In this document: positions 34,586 through 48,090 of the stretch, in pieces
How the letters are laid out: every line of letters begins with the position of its first letter
Position numbering within the stretch: position 1 is the first letter of the stretch
DNA from: Aldrovandia affinis
Taxonomy: Eukaryota > Chordata > Actinopteri > Notacanthiformes > Halosauridae
Direction: 5' to 3'
NCBI GenBank assembly: GCA_029706075.1
Contig: JAINUG010000015.1
Location: 620,001-684,000 of the forward strand
Length of the DNA stretch: 64,000 bases
The notes under the pieces: generated by a model
Database searches by the model: none
What the model was told of the DNA's origin: nothing
Seen by the model: only the letters and a program-made list of their open reading frames with translations
Position numbers and translations under genes: made by a program

Positions 34586-36904
34586 TTTATTAAATATAAG
34601 TTTTGATGTTTACAATTGTCAAAACGTACAAAAGCAAATTCTAATAGACCAAGAGAAATAAAAGAAAACAATCAAACATTCCTGTGCAAAATCAAATTCA
34701 GACATTGGCATACATTCAAAAATAGGTACATATTCACTTTTTAATCCGGTCAAAGGATAATTGGATTTTTGGAGCAGGATAAAGCCCTGCACCCTGCCCA
34801 CATACACACACACACACACAAAGGCTGTGTGAATCACTAGATTACACAAGGTATCAAAATCTCCAGATTCATTGTAGAAATTCAGTTATGATACAGAAAT
34901 GAGTTTACTGCAAATGGATTTGGGTAGTAAAAATTGTGTATACAGAATCCGGAGCAAATGTATATGGTGATACATGCTTTTTATATTAGCTTGCTATTGC
35001 CACCTCCATTAAATAATCACAGTAAGGCTTTGGATGAACGACATCCCAATTTCTGAAATGTACTCAAATCCTCCCTCAAATAATGTCTCCACAACAGGCA
35101 ATGCATGGAATGTGTAAATCATTTCAAACAAAATATTAATCCAATCAATTGATCAATTAGAGACCATTTAAAATGATACACATCTCTAGGGGCATGAAAC
35201 AAAACTGCTCTAGTCAACATATTTGACAGACCAAAAGAAACAACCTGTGGAGTGGAAAGAGCCACAGAACATAGACTGGTACAGTTGTGTTGAACCAGTC
35301 ATCAACTTAATTTCAGAAACTGTGACCCTGAATTTACCAGTCAGCATCACTGTCTTATTGCAACAGCTTTACTGAAAATCTTATTTCTGCTTTGATGTGA
35401 TTATTCAAAGATGGAGCAGGAAAATATTTAAGACGACTATAATCAAATGACTGACATGCTGTCTGCTTATGAATCTGAATTATATCTGGTTCTGTAAACA
35501 ACATGTTACTTGTGTCAGGCAGACACCAAAATTACTTGCAGAGTTCAGATTTTGGACAGCAGTGTCCATTTTCTTCTAACAATTATGTCCAGACTGATCC
35601 ACAACACTTTCCAGACAAGAAAAGGTTGATGGATGTTTAGTAAACATAATATTCCTTGAAACATGCAATACCTCGTGAAACCTTTTAAAACCTTGTGAAT
35701 CATTTTACACCACACTACATGCTTGATATTCAGGGACCTACCTGATCCATTTCCATGTAAATACTGAGGGCTAAAAATTGTATGAACCTGTCCTTTTCTT
35801 GTTTCAAGATCTTTAACTTGGAGGGGACTAATACTCGTCATTATTTTAAGGTTAGTGTTCCTTGTTAAGTTTAGTTATTCCTTTTTAAAATGGTTCACAG
35901 GTGGAGCATATGGTCAGTAAAATAGTAGGCCTCTCCAAAGCTATAAACCACCTGAAACAGTTTGAAACTCATTAACATTAGTTAGCATTTATAAAGCATA
36001 GATTAACATGAATTATGGATTTACTGTTTGCATTACTGTGATACCCCACCAATACCAATTGATCATGGTCCCGTTTCACGCAAGCTGCTACTTCACTGTT
36101 CTTATCGGTGTTTCCCCCCTAAAAGTAAAATGTGTGTATGTTTGCATTACATGAAAAAATTATATTTAAAATGTTGCATGTGACTTCAAACATTTCCAAT
36201 ATCAATACCCCTAATCTAGTAGAGAACCAAATAAGCATAATGTAGTGCTTTCATCCAAAAAAGAACTAGGGTGGGGGGATTGTGGGAAGAAAAAGAAAAA
36301 AAAAAAAAAAAACTTTGTGAGAGCTGCTTTAAACAGGAAAACTGCCAATCAATAACACCATTTTTAAATAGTAGTTCAAAGTGTTTTAGTGACAATGAGG
36401 AAAATGCATTAAAATAGAACACTGATCATGATACTTGCCAACTGACCATTTTCAGCTCTCAGCAAAACTGATTTGATCAACAAAAAACATCTTATGACAC
36501 CATAAGGATCATTACTTGCAGGTATAAATTATTTACTTCATAAATCATACTAGCAGGAAGTTTTGGTAATTAGATTATCAGTTACAATACCCCTCTGGAT
36601 CTCTGCTCAATAGTATATATTTCAATAGCGGTTTTTAAATAAGGCTGGCTAATTACATAAATACTAAATAAATATCACAGATCAAAAATTACAACAGTAA
36701 ACCACACTTAACAACAACTGCATGACTCAATCGGCACACATTTGATGACAAACTAAACATGGAATCACATGAACTGAACAAAAGATAATATACATTCATC
36801 GTTTTTCTTCATCACCCATTGCTACAAGAGTAAGAATGAAGGGAACCTCGAGAGTTGTCCAGATGTCACGGTGACAATCTGTCACAAATGTGATAAATTC
36901 AGGC
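34586..36904 (-). other. Probable long 3' UTR of smcr8
   Basis: No coding exon or mobile element was recognised between the smcr8 stop (36905) and the end of the convergent gene. The AATAAA at 34586-34591 on the minus strand would give a 3' UTR of about 2.3 kb ending some 210 bp from the convergent transcript. A short (CA)n run is near 34803. This is inferred from layout only. Confidence 0.4.
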
Positions 36905-38913
36905 CTAAATTTTGTACAAAAAGCTGGTGGTGTAGTTAAAGCTGAAGACGGGTGGTGTGACCCCCTTGCCCGGACCATGCAGGTAATGGTGTTTTATCAG
37001 CTCAGACAGAGACTGCACAATTCTGCAATCATCCTCATTGTAACCCCAGTGGTAGCGCAGGAAGTTGGCCCTACGTGAAGCTACAGCATCGTGGTCTTCA
37101 TCTGAGCTGATGGGAAAGTGGAGATGATGGCAGAAGGTGTACAGGAAAGCCTTGGCACTGAGTCCTGTTAGCATGCTCTGTACATGCATAAAGTAGGTGC
37201 TCCCACGCTTGATCTGCGTACGGTGGTCGACCATTTGCCCAATCAAGGAGCCCCTGTACGGCGGGCATCGCAGTGTCTTGTGGTCAATGTCCAGGATGCT
37301 GATGTAACGGCTATAGCGGTTCAGGGAGTGCAGCATGTTAGAACCTGTAGGAGAGGTCATCCTGACAAACCAGACAGAAGGGAGAAGGACTGGTTGAGAT
37401 TCTGGAAATGACCCAGCGTAAGACACTTTCACACCCTACACCAAGGGCAAGAAAACCTGGTCCTGGAGTGCCAGAGTGGTTTCTGCTCCATACAAACCCC
37501 TAACTACATAATTTGATTATTAGGCTTAATAAACTCTGGTTGCTAACCCTATGCTGGGGGTACTCAGCATTTAGCCATTCTGACCAGGGATATTCAGCCT
37601 CAGGCTCTTAATAATCAATCAAACTGCAATCAAACGCAGATGGAACAAAAACATAAATATCTTCAGGACCAGGGTTTCCTACACACGGTCAACAAATTAC
37701 ATTAATATGCACACTTATAAGTTTAGACGTTCAAAAATATGTATCATTTTCAGGAAAATGCATTTATGTCATTTTAACGGCAATTTTAAAGCTATAAATC
37801 TCTTCTCAGCTTCATTTTTCTGGTAATAGTAGTACATTAGTGTGTGCTGAGGAACATTTCAGCCCCTATAACCTTGTACTGCTGAAGGTAAATTATTTTC
37901 AGATAATGTCCTGGTGAAGAGACAATTTTGTGTGTCAGTGGTGGTGATTAATGTGTCTTCGCACTATGAGTAGAATTCCTGAGACATTTCATATCCTCCA
38001 AATAACAGCCCTACTAGCCTCCCTTTCACAACAGGGTGCTGCTGGCGTCACTCTCAGTGGGATCTTGGTTACTGCTGTGTCAAGTGAAATGAAAGGTCAA
38101 CTCTGTGGGAACAACTGCAAATGCATACAGAAGCCAAGAATGGTTTCCTCTGATGGACAATAGGAGTCATTCTTCCCCATTGGTCCCAATTGTAACTAAT
38201 TCAGACCTGGATCAAATACTTATTTATTTTCCTACATCTTAAGAATAACTAATACAGTGTGAAAGCTACAGGCAAATGCTGCACTTGTTTTGTTTTACTA
38301 CTTGTTTACTTGTTTTAGTACTTGCCAACTTTGACACTAGCTTTGAAGCCTTTGAAATATACTTGATAGACTGTATTTGAAAAGCATTTGATTAAAGTTT
38401 TTGAAATTTATTTTTAAAAGTATTTCAGTACTTCAGTACAGTACAAGATATTTCCTTTTACAAAAGTAATTCCGCCTAAACACTTCAAATACAAAACATG
38501 ATTTTCAGAATTTTTAAATATAAAAATGTAATTTAAATACTGAAATAATGCATTTCACCCTGGTATAAACAAATTCCAGAAAGATAAGATAAATAGATTT
38601 TATGTACACATTTTATAGTATCTTTGTTCTATTTATTGCTTTGAAAACTACACTGAAATAATTTTGTTTTATTGAACAGGTATGTGAAATGCTAAATTAA
38701 ACACGGCTTCCCTTCATTTACAAGACTTGTTAACATCATTTGGACCAATATATGCTTCATAAAACAGTTTCTCTATTCCTCCTCCACTTTAAATGATAAA
38801 AGGTTGAGTAATTGTCTGAGTAATCTTAGATACATAGGATTTAACCTGGAGACACTTAATACATCTTAAAATGTGAAAGCAACAGCTTACGAGTTAATAT
38901 GTAGAGGTTAGAC

Positions 38914-38953
<40 letters not shown>

Positions 38954-41513
38954 ACACTGACTTATTTCTTAGGACCTGTTAGTACACTTGTGGTAGAAAC
39001 TGAAAATGGGAAGTAAAATTACACGTGGTATTTCTGCATGTGAAAATTAAATCACTGTTTGATAATCACATGATTTCCAGTTATCAAAAGGGAAGCAGGT
39101 GAAATGAATGAGTGATGCATGATTTAGTTCAAACACTTCACATGTAATTTGTAAGGCTTTACACCAAAATCTTACCTGTGAAGGCCAATAAGCTTCCAGT
39201 TCTGCAGATCAGTCAGATGGAAGGGTGAAGAGAGCCACTGTTTTACAGTTTCCCCATACTTCCCGAGATTGGGTACATAAATTGACAAAGCATTAACCAG
39301 CTTTCTCACTGTCCCCTCATCAGCTCCCAAAACCACTAGAGCCCTGCCACTCAGAAGGCAGAATATGGCTTGCTGAGCAAAGGGGTACTGTCTGATGAAC
39401 CTCAAAGCACTCTGCCCAGCCTTCTTCTTGTGCTTCACAGTAATGGGATTGCCATAAAGAAAAGGTGAATATGTCCTATCAGAGCTAGTGGAAGTACTCA
39501 TGAAGCTGGTGCTGTCAGAGAGGTCATCCAAGTTCATTCTGGGTATCTCATCGGACAGACAGTTGGGGTTCAATTCAAACAGAGGAAGCCCAGCAGAGGA
39601 GGCTTCACAAAAGGTTGCTTGGTCAAGAGAAAAGTCCACATGCAGAGTAGGGTCCCCCTGACGGCAAGACTGTGGCTCCTGTTTCACCACTCCGTTTGCA
39701 CAGCACTCTTGTGCCAGCTCAGGCGAGGACTCTTTATAGGTTTGGCCCTCTTGTCCCATGCAGCATGTTGCCTCCATCTGCACCACAGTCCCTGATTCAT
39801 GAATGCACTCACCCAGAATGTCTGGGGCTGGATTCAACACTGATGTCCGATTGCCTAAAGAATCTGTACAGTTCTCCACAGGCAGTTCCTCTTCATAAAT
39901 GGCACTAGGGTAGGATGCTCGCAAGTCCTCGGGTATAATGGAGTCAGATGTGATCAGGATTTCAATGCTGTCCTCACTGTAAGCCCTCCTAGTGACAATC
40001 CTCCTGACTACTTCAGGATAAGGCAGCTGAAGGTGTGCCACACTGTCTGAATTCACTGTAGGTCCCTGAGTTTTAAAAGACTTCTCAGTTCCCAGAACCT
40101 CAATGCTCTCACCACTGCTTAAACTACCTTTCATTTCAGCATCAATACCTTCATCAAAATTGTCTTGCATGAGGCCACAGGGGCTGGATTCAGAAAACCC
40201 TGTTTCATGAAGCCCTTCTTCATTGGTTTCTGGCTCCAATTTAATAGGCACAGTCTCAACGCAGGAGGTGTAGGAATCCAGACTCAATGGCTCACCTGAC
40301 AGGATGGAGATTGAGGAGGTAGGAGGTTGTTGTTCAGAGTTTGTTTTCCATCACAGAACTGCTGTACAGATTCTTCTTCCTCCCAGTCATTATCTTCAAA
40401 AAGGAAGTTTGTGATTTTCTGTTTCTCAACAAAGCCTGGTCAATCTGACTGGTGTGGATGTAGCACAGATCACCTCGGAATGTCTTCTCAATTAACTTTA
40501 GCTGATCCATTGTTTGATGGAAGAAGTATAAATCACAGAGCTCTTCCAGTGTTTTTAGCCTCTTATCAAAACATTTTGCTGATTTTCCTTTTATAAGCTG
40601 AGGGGTGTAAGAGGGTCTTCGCTTACCACTAATCCTCTGACTTATTTTCAGAGTTGAATTCACTGGATGTTGGTTCATTGTCTATTTCAGCTGTGTCCGC
40701 AGGGTTGTCTGATTCATATGGCAGAAATGCAGGATCTTTCATTTTTCTGTTTGGGTAGGATGTTATCTGCTTTAACAAATCTTTATGCTCATATATAGAT
40801 TTTTCAACGTTGGCTAACTCATTAGCCTTCTCTATTGCTTGGGTTGAAAAGCAGCCATTGTTCTTTTTCTGAAGCTCTGTCTCCTTGTGCAATACACTTT
40901 TGGTATACTCTAAGTCTTTCAGTTTATTTTCTAACTCATTGGCAAATGCCTTTCCTGTTTCCTGTTTTCAAGAACTCAGAGGCCTTGGAAAACTCAGATG
41001 ACAGCTCTTGAAATTGCTGCATGATCTTTCTCTCATCTGCTGAAATATAGGCCATACAGAATGGCCTGACAAAACCACGTGCTTCTAAGTCATAAAGAGT
41101 TAAGATGATGGACATATGCAAATGCACCTTCTTTTGAGTCTCCAAGCACAACTTTTGAGTCCTCCACAAAATTGAGTTTTGGGATAGCCATCCTGGTGGA
41201 TGTCCCACAAAAGAGGCTTGGTAATCCACAGACATGATCCGGAGGAGAAATAGTTGAGATCAAAGGTGCCATGAACTTTAGATTCATCTGGGATGGTGAG
41301 TAAAGGTTGTGGACCAACTTGTTCAGAAAACTCTGAAATTAGAATAAAATCCTTTGTGAATTTAGCATAGGAAGTCTTTGACCAGGGATTAGAATTTCCA
41401 GAATGAGGGAACAGGGGCACAGAAAACTCTTCTGGGATCATCCAGGGGTCGACATATGCCTCCCCAAAACCATCCTCTTTAGTAAAAGCAACCAAATCAG
41501 GGGAACCAATCAT
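36905..41513 (-). CDS. smcr8: smcr8, reading frame broken by seven single-base indels
   Basis: SMCR8 is the DENN-family partner of C9orf72 (with WDR41), a GAP-type complex acting in autophagy and lysosome function. Two coding exons on the minus strand, 39176-41513 and 36905-37361, as in mammals. The protein starts MIGSPDLVAFTKEDGF, contains FILISEFSEQVGPQPLLTIP, KLNFVEDSKVVLGDSKEGAF, GSLSSGESIEVLGTEKS and FIRQYPFAQQAIFCLLSGRA, and ends SFLYKI. Frame changes occur near 41244, 41190, 41101, 40949, 40630, 40423 and 40346 (four missing bases, three extra). Correcting them gives exactly 932 codons (human 937 residues). The last 1.16 kb of exon 1 and all of exon 2 are clean. Residues on both sides of each break are highly conserved, which fits assembly error or very recent inactivation. 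Teleosts can carry two copies, smcr8a and smcr8b; I cannot tell which this is. Confidence 0.93.
38918..38949. repeat. (AT)n microsatellite in the smcr8 intron
   Basis: About 16 AT units in the 1.8-kb intron between the two coding exons of smcr8. No other recognisable element lies in that intron. Confidence 0.95.
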
Positions 41514-43059
41514 ATTTACAAGCTATCTGATTAGAATGACATTAAGAAAATATTATCATCCAGTATGACTTCATGTCTCCACACTTTGAAGTGCTAGAAA
41601 ATGTATCTGCACAACTTACGAACTACGCACTTTGTGACTCAGATGTCAGTATAGCGAGCTACAACACATATGGCACAATGTTGTTTAATGAGTAGCGTTT
41701 ACTTCGTTGAAGAGACAACGCATAACATATTAATATTCCTCGTTTATAACATCTATGCAATTTGTGAGGATGTCCACGTCGGTCCTTAATCAACGTTTTA
41801 TTTATTTTCCCTCCAAACTAAAGTTGTAAGCTGACAATCGAGCTACCAAACTAGTAGTAGCAACGAACGTAAATATTTGCTAGTAGCATCTATCTTATAC
41901 AGATAAAAACAAAGAATAACACTACACAGAATTGCTTATTTAATCACTTGCCGAAAGAGTAGATAGCTAGCGCTGAGTCCTGTTCTGTGTCCTATGAATA
42001 AATCCTTCGTGCCCACCCAGTTCAAGTTAACCGTTCCGTTAGGTGCAGAAAACATGAGAGCAGGTGAATAGCAGGCAGCAGAAATAGTCAGTGTCGTTCA
42101 CCACTGAAGCCCGCAATAAGCATGACCAGCCATATTTATCCATGTGACTCACTGGCTGAACTACAAGGAAGTGTCCAGTCTCGGTGCTCCTGTCTCTTTA
42201 GCTAATGTTATCTTTGGGTTAGCTGAACGTCCCGTGCCTCTGCTTTACAAATAGAAAGCTCTTCACGTGGATTGCATTTATGACCTCTGCTGACGAATAC
42301 GCTGAATTTAATTAAGGTCAAAAACTATACTCAGAGATAACACCAGGGGCTTGTAGTTCTTAGCTTACTAGCTTATGCTTTACGACACGTTCCATTTGCG
42401 ACGTGGCGTGAATATGGCTGCTGAATTTGTAGTTAATATTAAATAATTGTAGTAGCCTACAGCTATCTAAGTTTTACTAGCTAACTAATTTACATTTCTT
42501 GGTTGAGTACTGATTTAAAGATTAAATTGCTGCAAGCATGCATGCTAGTGAGGAATAGGTTTTAGTTATGTGTAGGGTGACGGAGGTTTTCAAAGTCTAA
42601 AACCGGGAGAGACAAAACAAGTAACAATACAGTGTTGTTCCACGACAGGTCACTTTTTTTAACAGGCATTTTGAAGCTCTATATTAAATCCGCATTTTCG
42701 CCTCGGCATTTTAACGAGACGAGACGTTGTCTGGCGGTCGTCGATCAGGGTACATGGTCATGGTGTACATACACTGTGCTCCAATTAATTGGCTCAGGGT
42801 CGGTTTTATTGTGTTTTCTTCATTGGTTAACATTTTTAAAATCATAAGCGGGGCCTGGTCTTAGACCAGTTGAGGGCAGGATGTAATCATATCCTGCAGA
42901 ATTACTCCATCTTGGGGCAAGCTGGAAACCGGGACAATTTGGTATCTTTAGCCATTTTGTTCGGACACGCTGCTCAAAACCGGTACTGTCCTTGCCAAAC
43001 TGGGACGCCTGGTTACCGTAGTAATGGGGAACATTTCACTATCGAGTAGCCACGTAACA
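41514..43059 (-). promoter_or_regulatory. smcr8 5' region, no other gene seen
   Basis: A possible 3' splice acceptor (ctaatcag on the minus strand) lies about 15 bp before the smcr8 ATG, so a noncoding first exon probably lies within the next few hundred bases. From 42560 to 43020 the sequence looks like a diverged repeat with cgggagagac / aaactgggac blocks, which I could not assign. Confidence 0.35.
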
Positions 43060-43067
43060 CTTGTTAG

Positions 43068-43773
43068 TAGTGGTGTAACGGAACGCAGTTGATCCGTGAT
43101 CCGTATGGATCACCCCCCACGGTTCGGCACGCATATGAACCGCGGATTAATTGCTAAATTGATCCATTTGAGAGAAATACCGTTTTTCTGCCGCTGTTAG
43201 GTTTTAAAGTAACAATTCCCTAAATTTCAATGCAGAGTTACAGTGAAGACATAGACAACCATGTATGTTTTGGTTTGCTTTGTTTTTCATACTAAATGCC
43301 TTTCTGGGAGGCAGGCTTTTAGAAACGCGACCGAATTAAATAAAATGTCAAAATGAGCGATCTTTTCATTTTTTATTAAATTAATTAATGCATAATACCA
43401 CCCTAGTTAAATCACCTAAGGCGTACTGAATCTAAAAATGTATTTTGTGAAATTTTCGAATAAAGATTTAGTGAAATAACGTAAATTGAAAAACTGAAAT
43501 GGTCATTTATTGGCGTACGAAGAATAATAACATGCGTCAGTGGACTAATTTGACTTCGCGGTTCTTTAGACCACTGTGGAAACGCAGACGTAATGGATTG
43601 AAGGAATCGTTTAATTCCTTGAAAATAGTTCCTTCGACTAAAAGTTCCTGGTAATTTTAGGTGGAAACGCGCCTTTTGTCTCCTTTTTTTGCTGATCCGA
43701 AAAATGATCCGATCTGTGACTCAAAACCGTGATATGATCCGAACCGTGAGTTTTGTGATCCGTTGCACCCCTA
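43068..43773. mobile_element. hAT-type nonautonomous transposon
   Basis: An 8-bp target duplication CTTGTTAG (43060-43067 and 43774-43781) flanks inverted ends TAGTGGTGTAACGG and, in reverse complement, TAGGGGTGCAACGG. Inside are repeats of the form GATCCG-TGATCC near both ends. There is no transposase frame. Length is 706 bp. Confidence 0.92.
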
Positions 43774-43781
43774 CTTGTTAG

Positions 43782-44925
43782 ACACTGGTCACTGGTCTAT
43801 TCAAAATGTGTCGTTACCGGCAATATTAGCTGCCAGCCATCTGAAATGTTAACTGAAACATGCTCCTACTTTTATAGACTCACACAGGGGCGTCACTTTT
43901 TGGGGGAGAAAATAAAACCTCATTTTATAGGCAAAAGTTAGCTTATCATTTTATGTCAGTGCATGATTTAAATCTAATGAATTTACTTTGTTGTGCCACT
44001 GCTCTGCTGAAAGAGTGCTAACTGTTCAAAATAATGAGCTGTTATTGTCAAACTACAGTACAAACAGATTAGGCAAACAGGGTAACAGAGCCTGCTACAT
44101 CATCAGATGGAATACATTAAAGGCATCATATATGGTGTAAATACATATTTTGTCTTCAGTACATTTGCTTATTTATGTGGCATCACAGCCTCAATAAGGG
44201 TTTGCGTCTAGTGCTCATAACTGCATCATTATTACCCTGTGGAGCAGTTATCAACAAGGAGCCAGTGGAAACCAGGTTTAGATAATCTGTGTCAAATCCT
44301 GCAAAATGTACACTATACACACAACTAAATTGATTGACTAAAGTCTCACCTGAGAAACTGTTTCCTGCCCTGCCCCTGAGTCTGCAAGCTGTGCTGGTAC
44401 CTATATTTATGAAATCTTCCTACATTTATGAAAACTGTATACATTTATTTAGCAAAGTCACAGAACTTGTGTTTTATGTGAACATGGACACACTGTAAAG
44501 CACTGAGTTCCTGACATATTGCAAAATTGAAGTCATGCTGCTGCTTAAAAAGTAAAATAGAATTTGAGGTTGGGGCTAAATATATATCGGTTAAACATAT
44601 ACTAGATTTCATTGTACCTGGCCTGAAGATTTAATCTTACTTTTATTTTCTTGCCCCTGACTTTTGAATGTTTTTATGTCAGCTTTTCTTTTCATGTTAG
44701 CTATACCAACAGAAAAAATGCTGTTAGTTTAGCTATCTAGGTACTGAATCTTATTGAACATGCACTGATGAAGTAACTAAGCTAACTAGCACGTGTAACA
44801 CAGTTGATTCACAACAGGTGGTTTGAAATACAGGGGGGCGGGGGATATTCACAATCTTTAATAATCTGAAACACAATACGAGGCAGACCCACACTGTAAA
44901 CTCAGGCTACTTAATGTTTTTTCTG
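43782..44925. other. Intergenic DNA, nothing recognised
   Basis: AT-rich, no exon-like segment and no repeat that I can assign. Confidence 0.5.
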
Positions 44926-44929
44926 TCTC

Positions 44930-45075
44930 GAAGGAGGCGGATCATCACCAGCCTCGGAGAGTAGCTGCCCCGTAGAGACGGGCGGCGAGTTCGTGGGGGA
45001 GGGGTAATTGAAATAAAACAGAGGGTGTAATTGGCTTCCAAATTGAAGAGAAAAACAGGGGAAAATAATAAGAAA
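44930..45075 (+). mobile_element. SINE tail fragment, second family
   Basis: Contains the body end (tgccccgtagagacgg) and the tail gagggtgtaattggcttcca of the SINE family seen at 27900, 31233 and 31508. The copy is 5'-truncated. Confidence 0.65.
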
Positions 45076-45479
45076 AATAAATAAAGCTATTAGCAATCAG
45101 AGCATATCTTAATTAAACCCATAATGGATGGAGGTACCATGAAGTTGCCAATCATGAATCTCTTGAATCAATCAGAAGACTCATGGTCCAGAGTAAAGCA
45201 GTATGTTTGGTTCTATTCACTTGGTTATCGATAACAAACATTAACTCCATCTATTCTGGGGTCATATATATATATTAATTCTCTCCCATCACTATCATTC
45301 AGCATAGGGATTCCAAAACTAAATAAACCTTTTCTGGTTTACATGTCCATTTTAGGCATTTATCCAGAGCAATTTACACAGGATTTATAAGCATTTTTTT
45401 GATAAGCCCAGCAATTTTATTGAGTTACTGCGCCCATGCTTTTTTTGCATAGGAAATGTTATTATAATAGATTTTGAGG

Positions 45480-46520
45480 AGACTCCAATAAACAAATTGG
45501 TGGCAGTTACATGTCAATATGTCAAAGGGGTCTAGGAGGAAATCTTTTCAGCGTTTTAAATTAAATATGATGAAAGTAATGGTTCCTTGAGGCATATATG
45601 TTCTGTGTAAGGAGAGTAACCCAATGTATCAAGTTTAGTAAATGTAGGTCAAACAGGTCAAGAGTTCTGGGCTTGGAAATTTTTCAAATTCAATGCTTTG
45701 CTGTAGCGCCACCTTATGGCACCATATTCTGGGAGTAGCATACTGCCATGTGTTGGTACAAGTCTACTCAGTTTGGTAATCACAAGTTTTGTTGATCCAT
45801 ATGAAAGGTAATGAAATTTGACTGAAAGTCAACAATTCAAAAGTTTAAAGTTTCATACTTATGGGTGATTTTTAAGATATTTTGGACTCTATAGTGCCAT
45901 CATGTGTTTGATTGTGCTATTACTGCTAGGCTAGTCTCCTGCCATGGGCCTTAACTTATATACAGTTTCATGCATACCAATACCACTTGCATACCAATGT
46001 TATAATTGACCATTTAGGATTTATAGTTATTTATGTGAAAAGCCATGCCCTACTGAGAGTTCATTACCTCATGTTTTTTTTCTTCATTGCCACCATGTTT
46101 TTTTGTTTGACTAGCAACTTACCAAATAACATTATAGAGAGGGCAACAAATTGGTTGAAGCTGCATGCTGACATGTCAAACCATCTAGGAGAGGTCTTTG
46201 AAGGCATGTGCGTTGTTCTTTGCGAGGAGAGGGATCTAGTGACATTGGTTTCAAGTCTCTAGGACAAACATGGCACGAATTATGGCTGTTTATATATTGT
46301 CATTTCAATTGTTATAGCACCACCATATGTGGCCAATCAGTACAAAATGTGGCCATGGCTGCTTGGGATGTGCCATCAATGTGCCATGAAACTTGTGCCA
46401 TGAACACCTTATCAAGTAATGGCTGTGTAATGGCTGGTGAAAGCCATTTTCGCTTTACCAGCTTTAAGGCAGCCATAATGTTACTGTAGATTAATTCAAA
46501 TTGCAATTAATTATTGCCAT
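45480..46520. repeat. Degenerate tandem repeat of about 0.6-kb units
   Basis: Matching landmarks recur in the same order: acatgtcaatatgtcaaagg then tctaggagg near 45515 and tgacatgtcaaaccatctag near 46170; tgtagcgccaccttatggca near 45703 and atagcaccaccatatgtggc near 46314. Two diverged units of roughly 610-650 bp are implied. I could not assign a family. Confidence 0.5.
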
Positions 46521-46673
46521 TGCTGCCAAAGTAATTCACCTGTACATGACATTCTTATCAGAAGACAAGCAAAGGCATTTTGGAAATGTCACAAATCAGG
46601 GAAGAGAATGAGAAAACATTCAGGGAAAAATGGGAAGGTCTCTAATACAAATGGGAAGGTCTCTAATACATAC

Positions 46674-46852
46674 CTTTACCATCAGCATGGCTAAATAAGG
46701 AAAGCCTAGGCTCCAGAGCGGCGGATACAAGCGCTAATGCATTTTCACAAGATGCACTGATGTGTCCTACTGACTGCACAGAATCCAGGCTATGACAGTG
46801 CTGACTGAGGGGAGGTTGTTCAGTCACCTCCTGCTCATTGCTCAGTAATATT
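46674..46852 (-). other. Exon-like open segment of unknown identity
   Basis: On the minus strand an open frame runs about 80 codons to a strong donor (GGTAAAG|GTATGT). An acceptor-like TTTACCAG precedes it at 46853-46860. It has no ATG. The translation includes LSNEQEVTEQPPLSQHCHSL and, later, ENALALVSAALEPRLSLF. Composition looks protein-like, but I recognise no family and found no partner exon. It could be a lone exon of a lost gene, part of an alternative transcript, or chance. Confidence 0.25.
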
Positions 46853-47800
46853 CTGGTAAATCCGGTGCAGTAATGAAATAGAATAAATCCTTTTGTGTCT
46901 TTAACATGTGGTCATAACCTTACAAACCTATTAAAAGAGTATTTGGGGGATGAAAAAAGAGGGAACTGGATACTAAAAAGTGGGGGGGAAATGGGGAAAA
47001 ACTGAAAAAAGGGGTGAAATGAATGAGAGCAGACAAGAAAACATGAAAACCTGTTATGCCTTAGGACTTTTCTAAAATAAAAAAGTCTGATATTTTCATT
47101 GTAAGTCAACTTGAATCTTTTTTGTTTGGAACTATCTAGTCAGCCGCAGTCCTCTGTGCTGCCGCAGTCCTGGTTTGATGACTACAGGTGAATGTATCTG
47201 TGAAAAGACAGTTAGTCTCAGCATAAGGACTATGCAACTTTTTTCTAATGATTACTAAAAAAACAATGAGTAGGGGCTGCATATTTGGCAGTAACGTTGC
47301 CCAGGGAGGGAGGGATGCAATCGGTGGGTGACCATGTCTCATTGCACACCAGCGACCCCTGCTGGTCAATCAGGCACCCAGACTGCCTGTACAAAGTTGT
47401 ACATGATGTGTCTTCCTTGGATTGATGTCTGTGCAAGTTCAATTTGTGGGCATATTCTTCCAATATTCCAAATTGGAAGAAAGGGGGAAAAGGCATTTAA
47501 AAAGGCAATAAAAAATAAAATAAAACAATGGGCAACAACATTCATTCAAACTTCAAAATCTTAAGGCATCATAACATTACTATACAGGATTTGCTGGGAG
47601 TTTTAAAGGCTCCTATTCCCTCATTCATTTTAGCTATGGTAGCTCATGCTAAAGGAGAAAAAAAAGTTACTTAAATTAACAGGCTGAATGTGAGAATAAA
47701 ATAATAAAAACATCTTATTTATTCTACAATTGTAAATTAATACAAATCTGTGTTGGGCGCTTTGTTCTAACTTTTGAATATTAAATTAATATATATATTA

Positions 47801-48090
47801 TCCTGGATTCGGGGCCTTTCTGTGTGGAGTTTGTCCACGTGGGTTTCTTCCGGGTACTCCGGTTTCCTCCCACAGTCCAAAGATATGCACGTTAGGCTAA
47901 TTGGAAAGTCTAAATTGCCCATAGGTATGAGTGTGTGAGTGAATGATGTATGGGCCCAGCAATGGATTGGCGACCTGTCCAGGATGTATTCCCGCCTCTC
48001 GCCCAATGCATGCTGGGATAAGCTCCAACCCCACTGTGACCCTGACCAGGAATAAGCAGGTTAAGATAATGAATTAATGAATTAATTAAG
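47801..48090 (+). mobile_element. 5'-truncated copy of the composite SINE
   Basis: Begins in the body at cctggattcggggcctttct and follows the copy at 20045-20411 in sense orientation, through the cagtccaaagatatgcacgt and attggcgacctgtccaggat blocks, to a degenerate tail. The tRNA-like head is absent. It is more diverged than the first copy. Confidence 0.8.
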
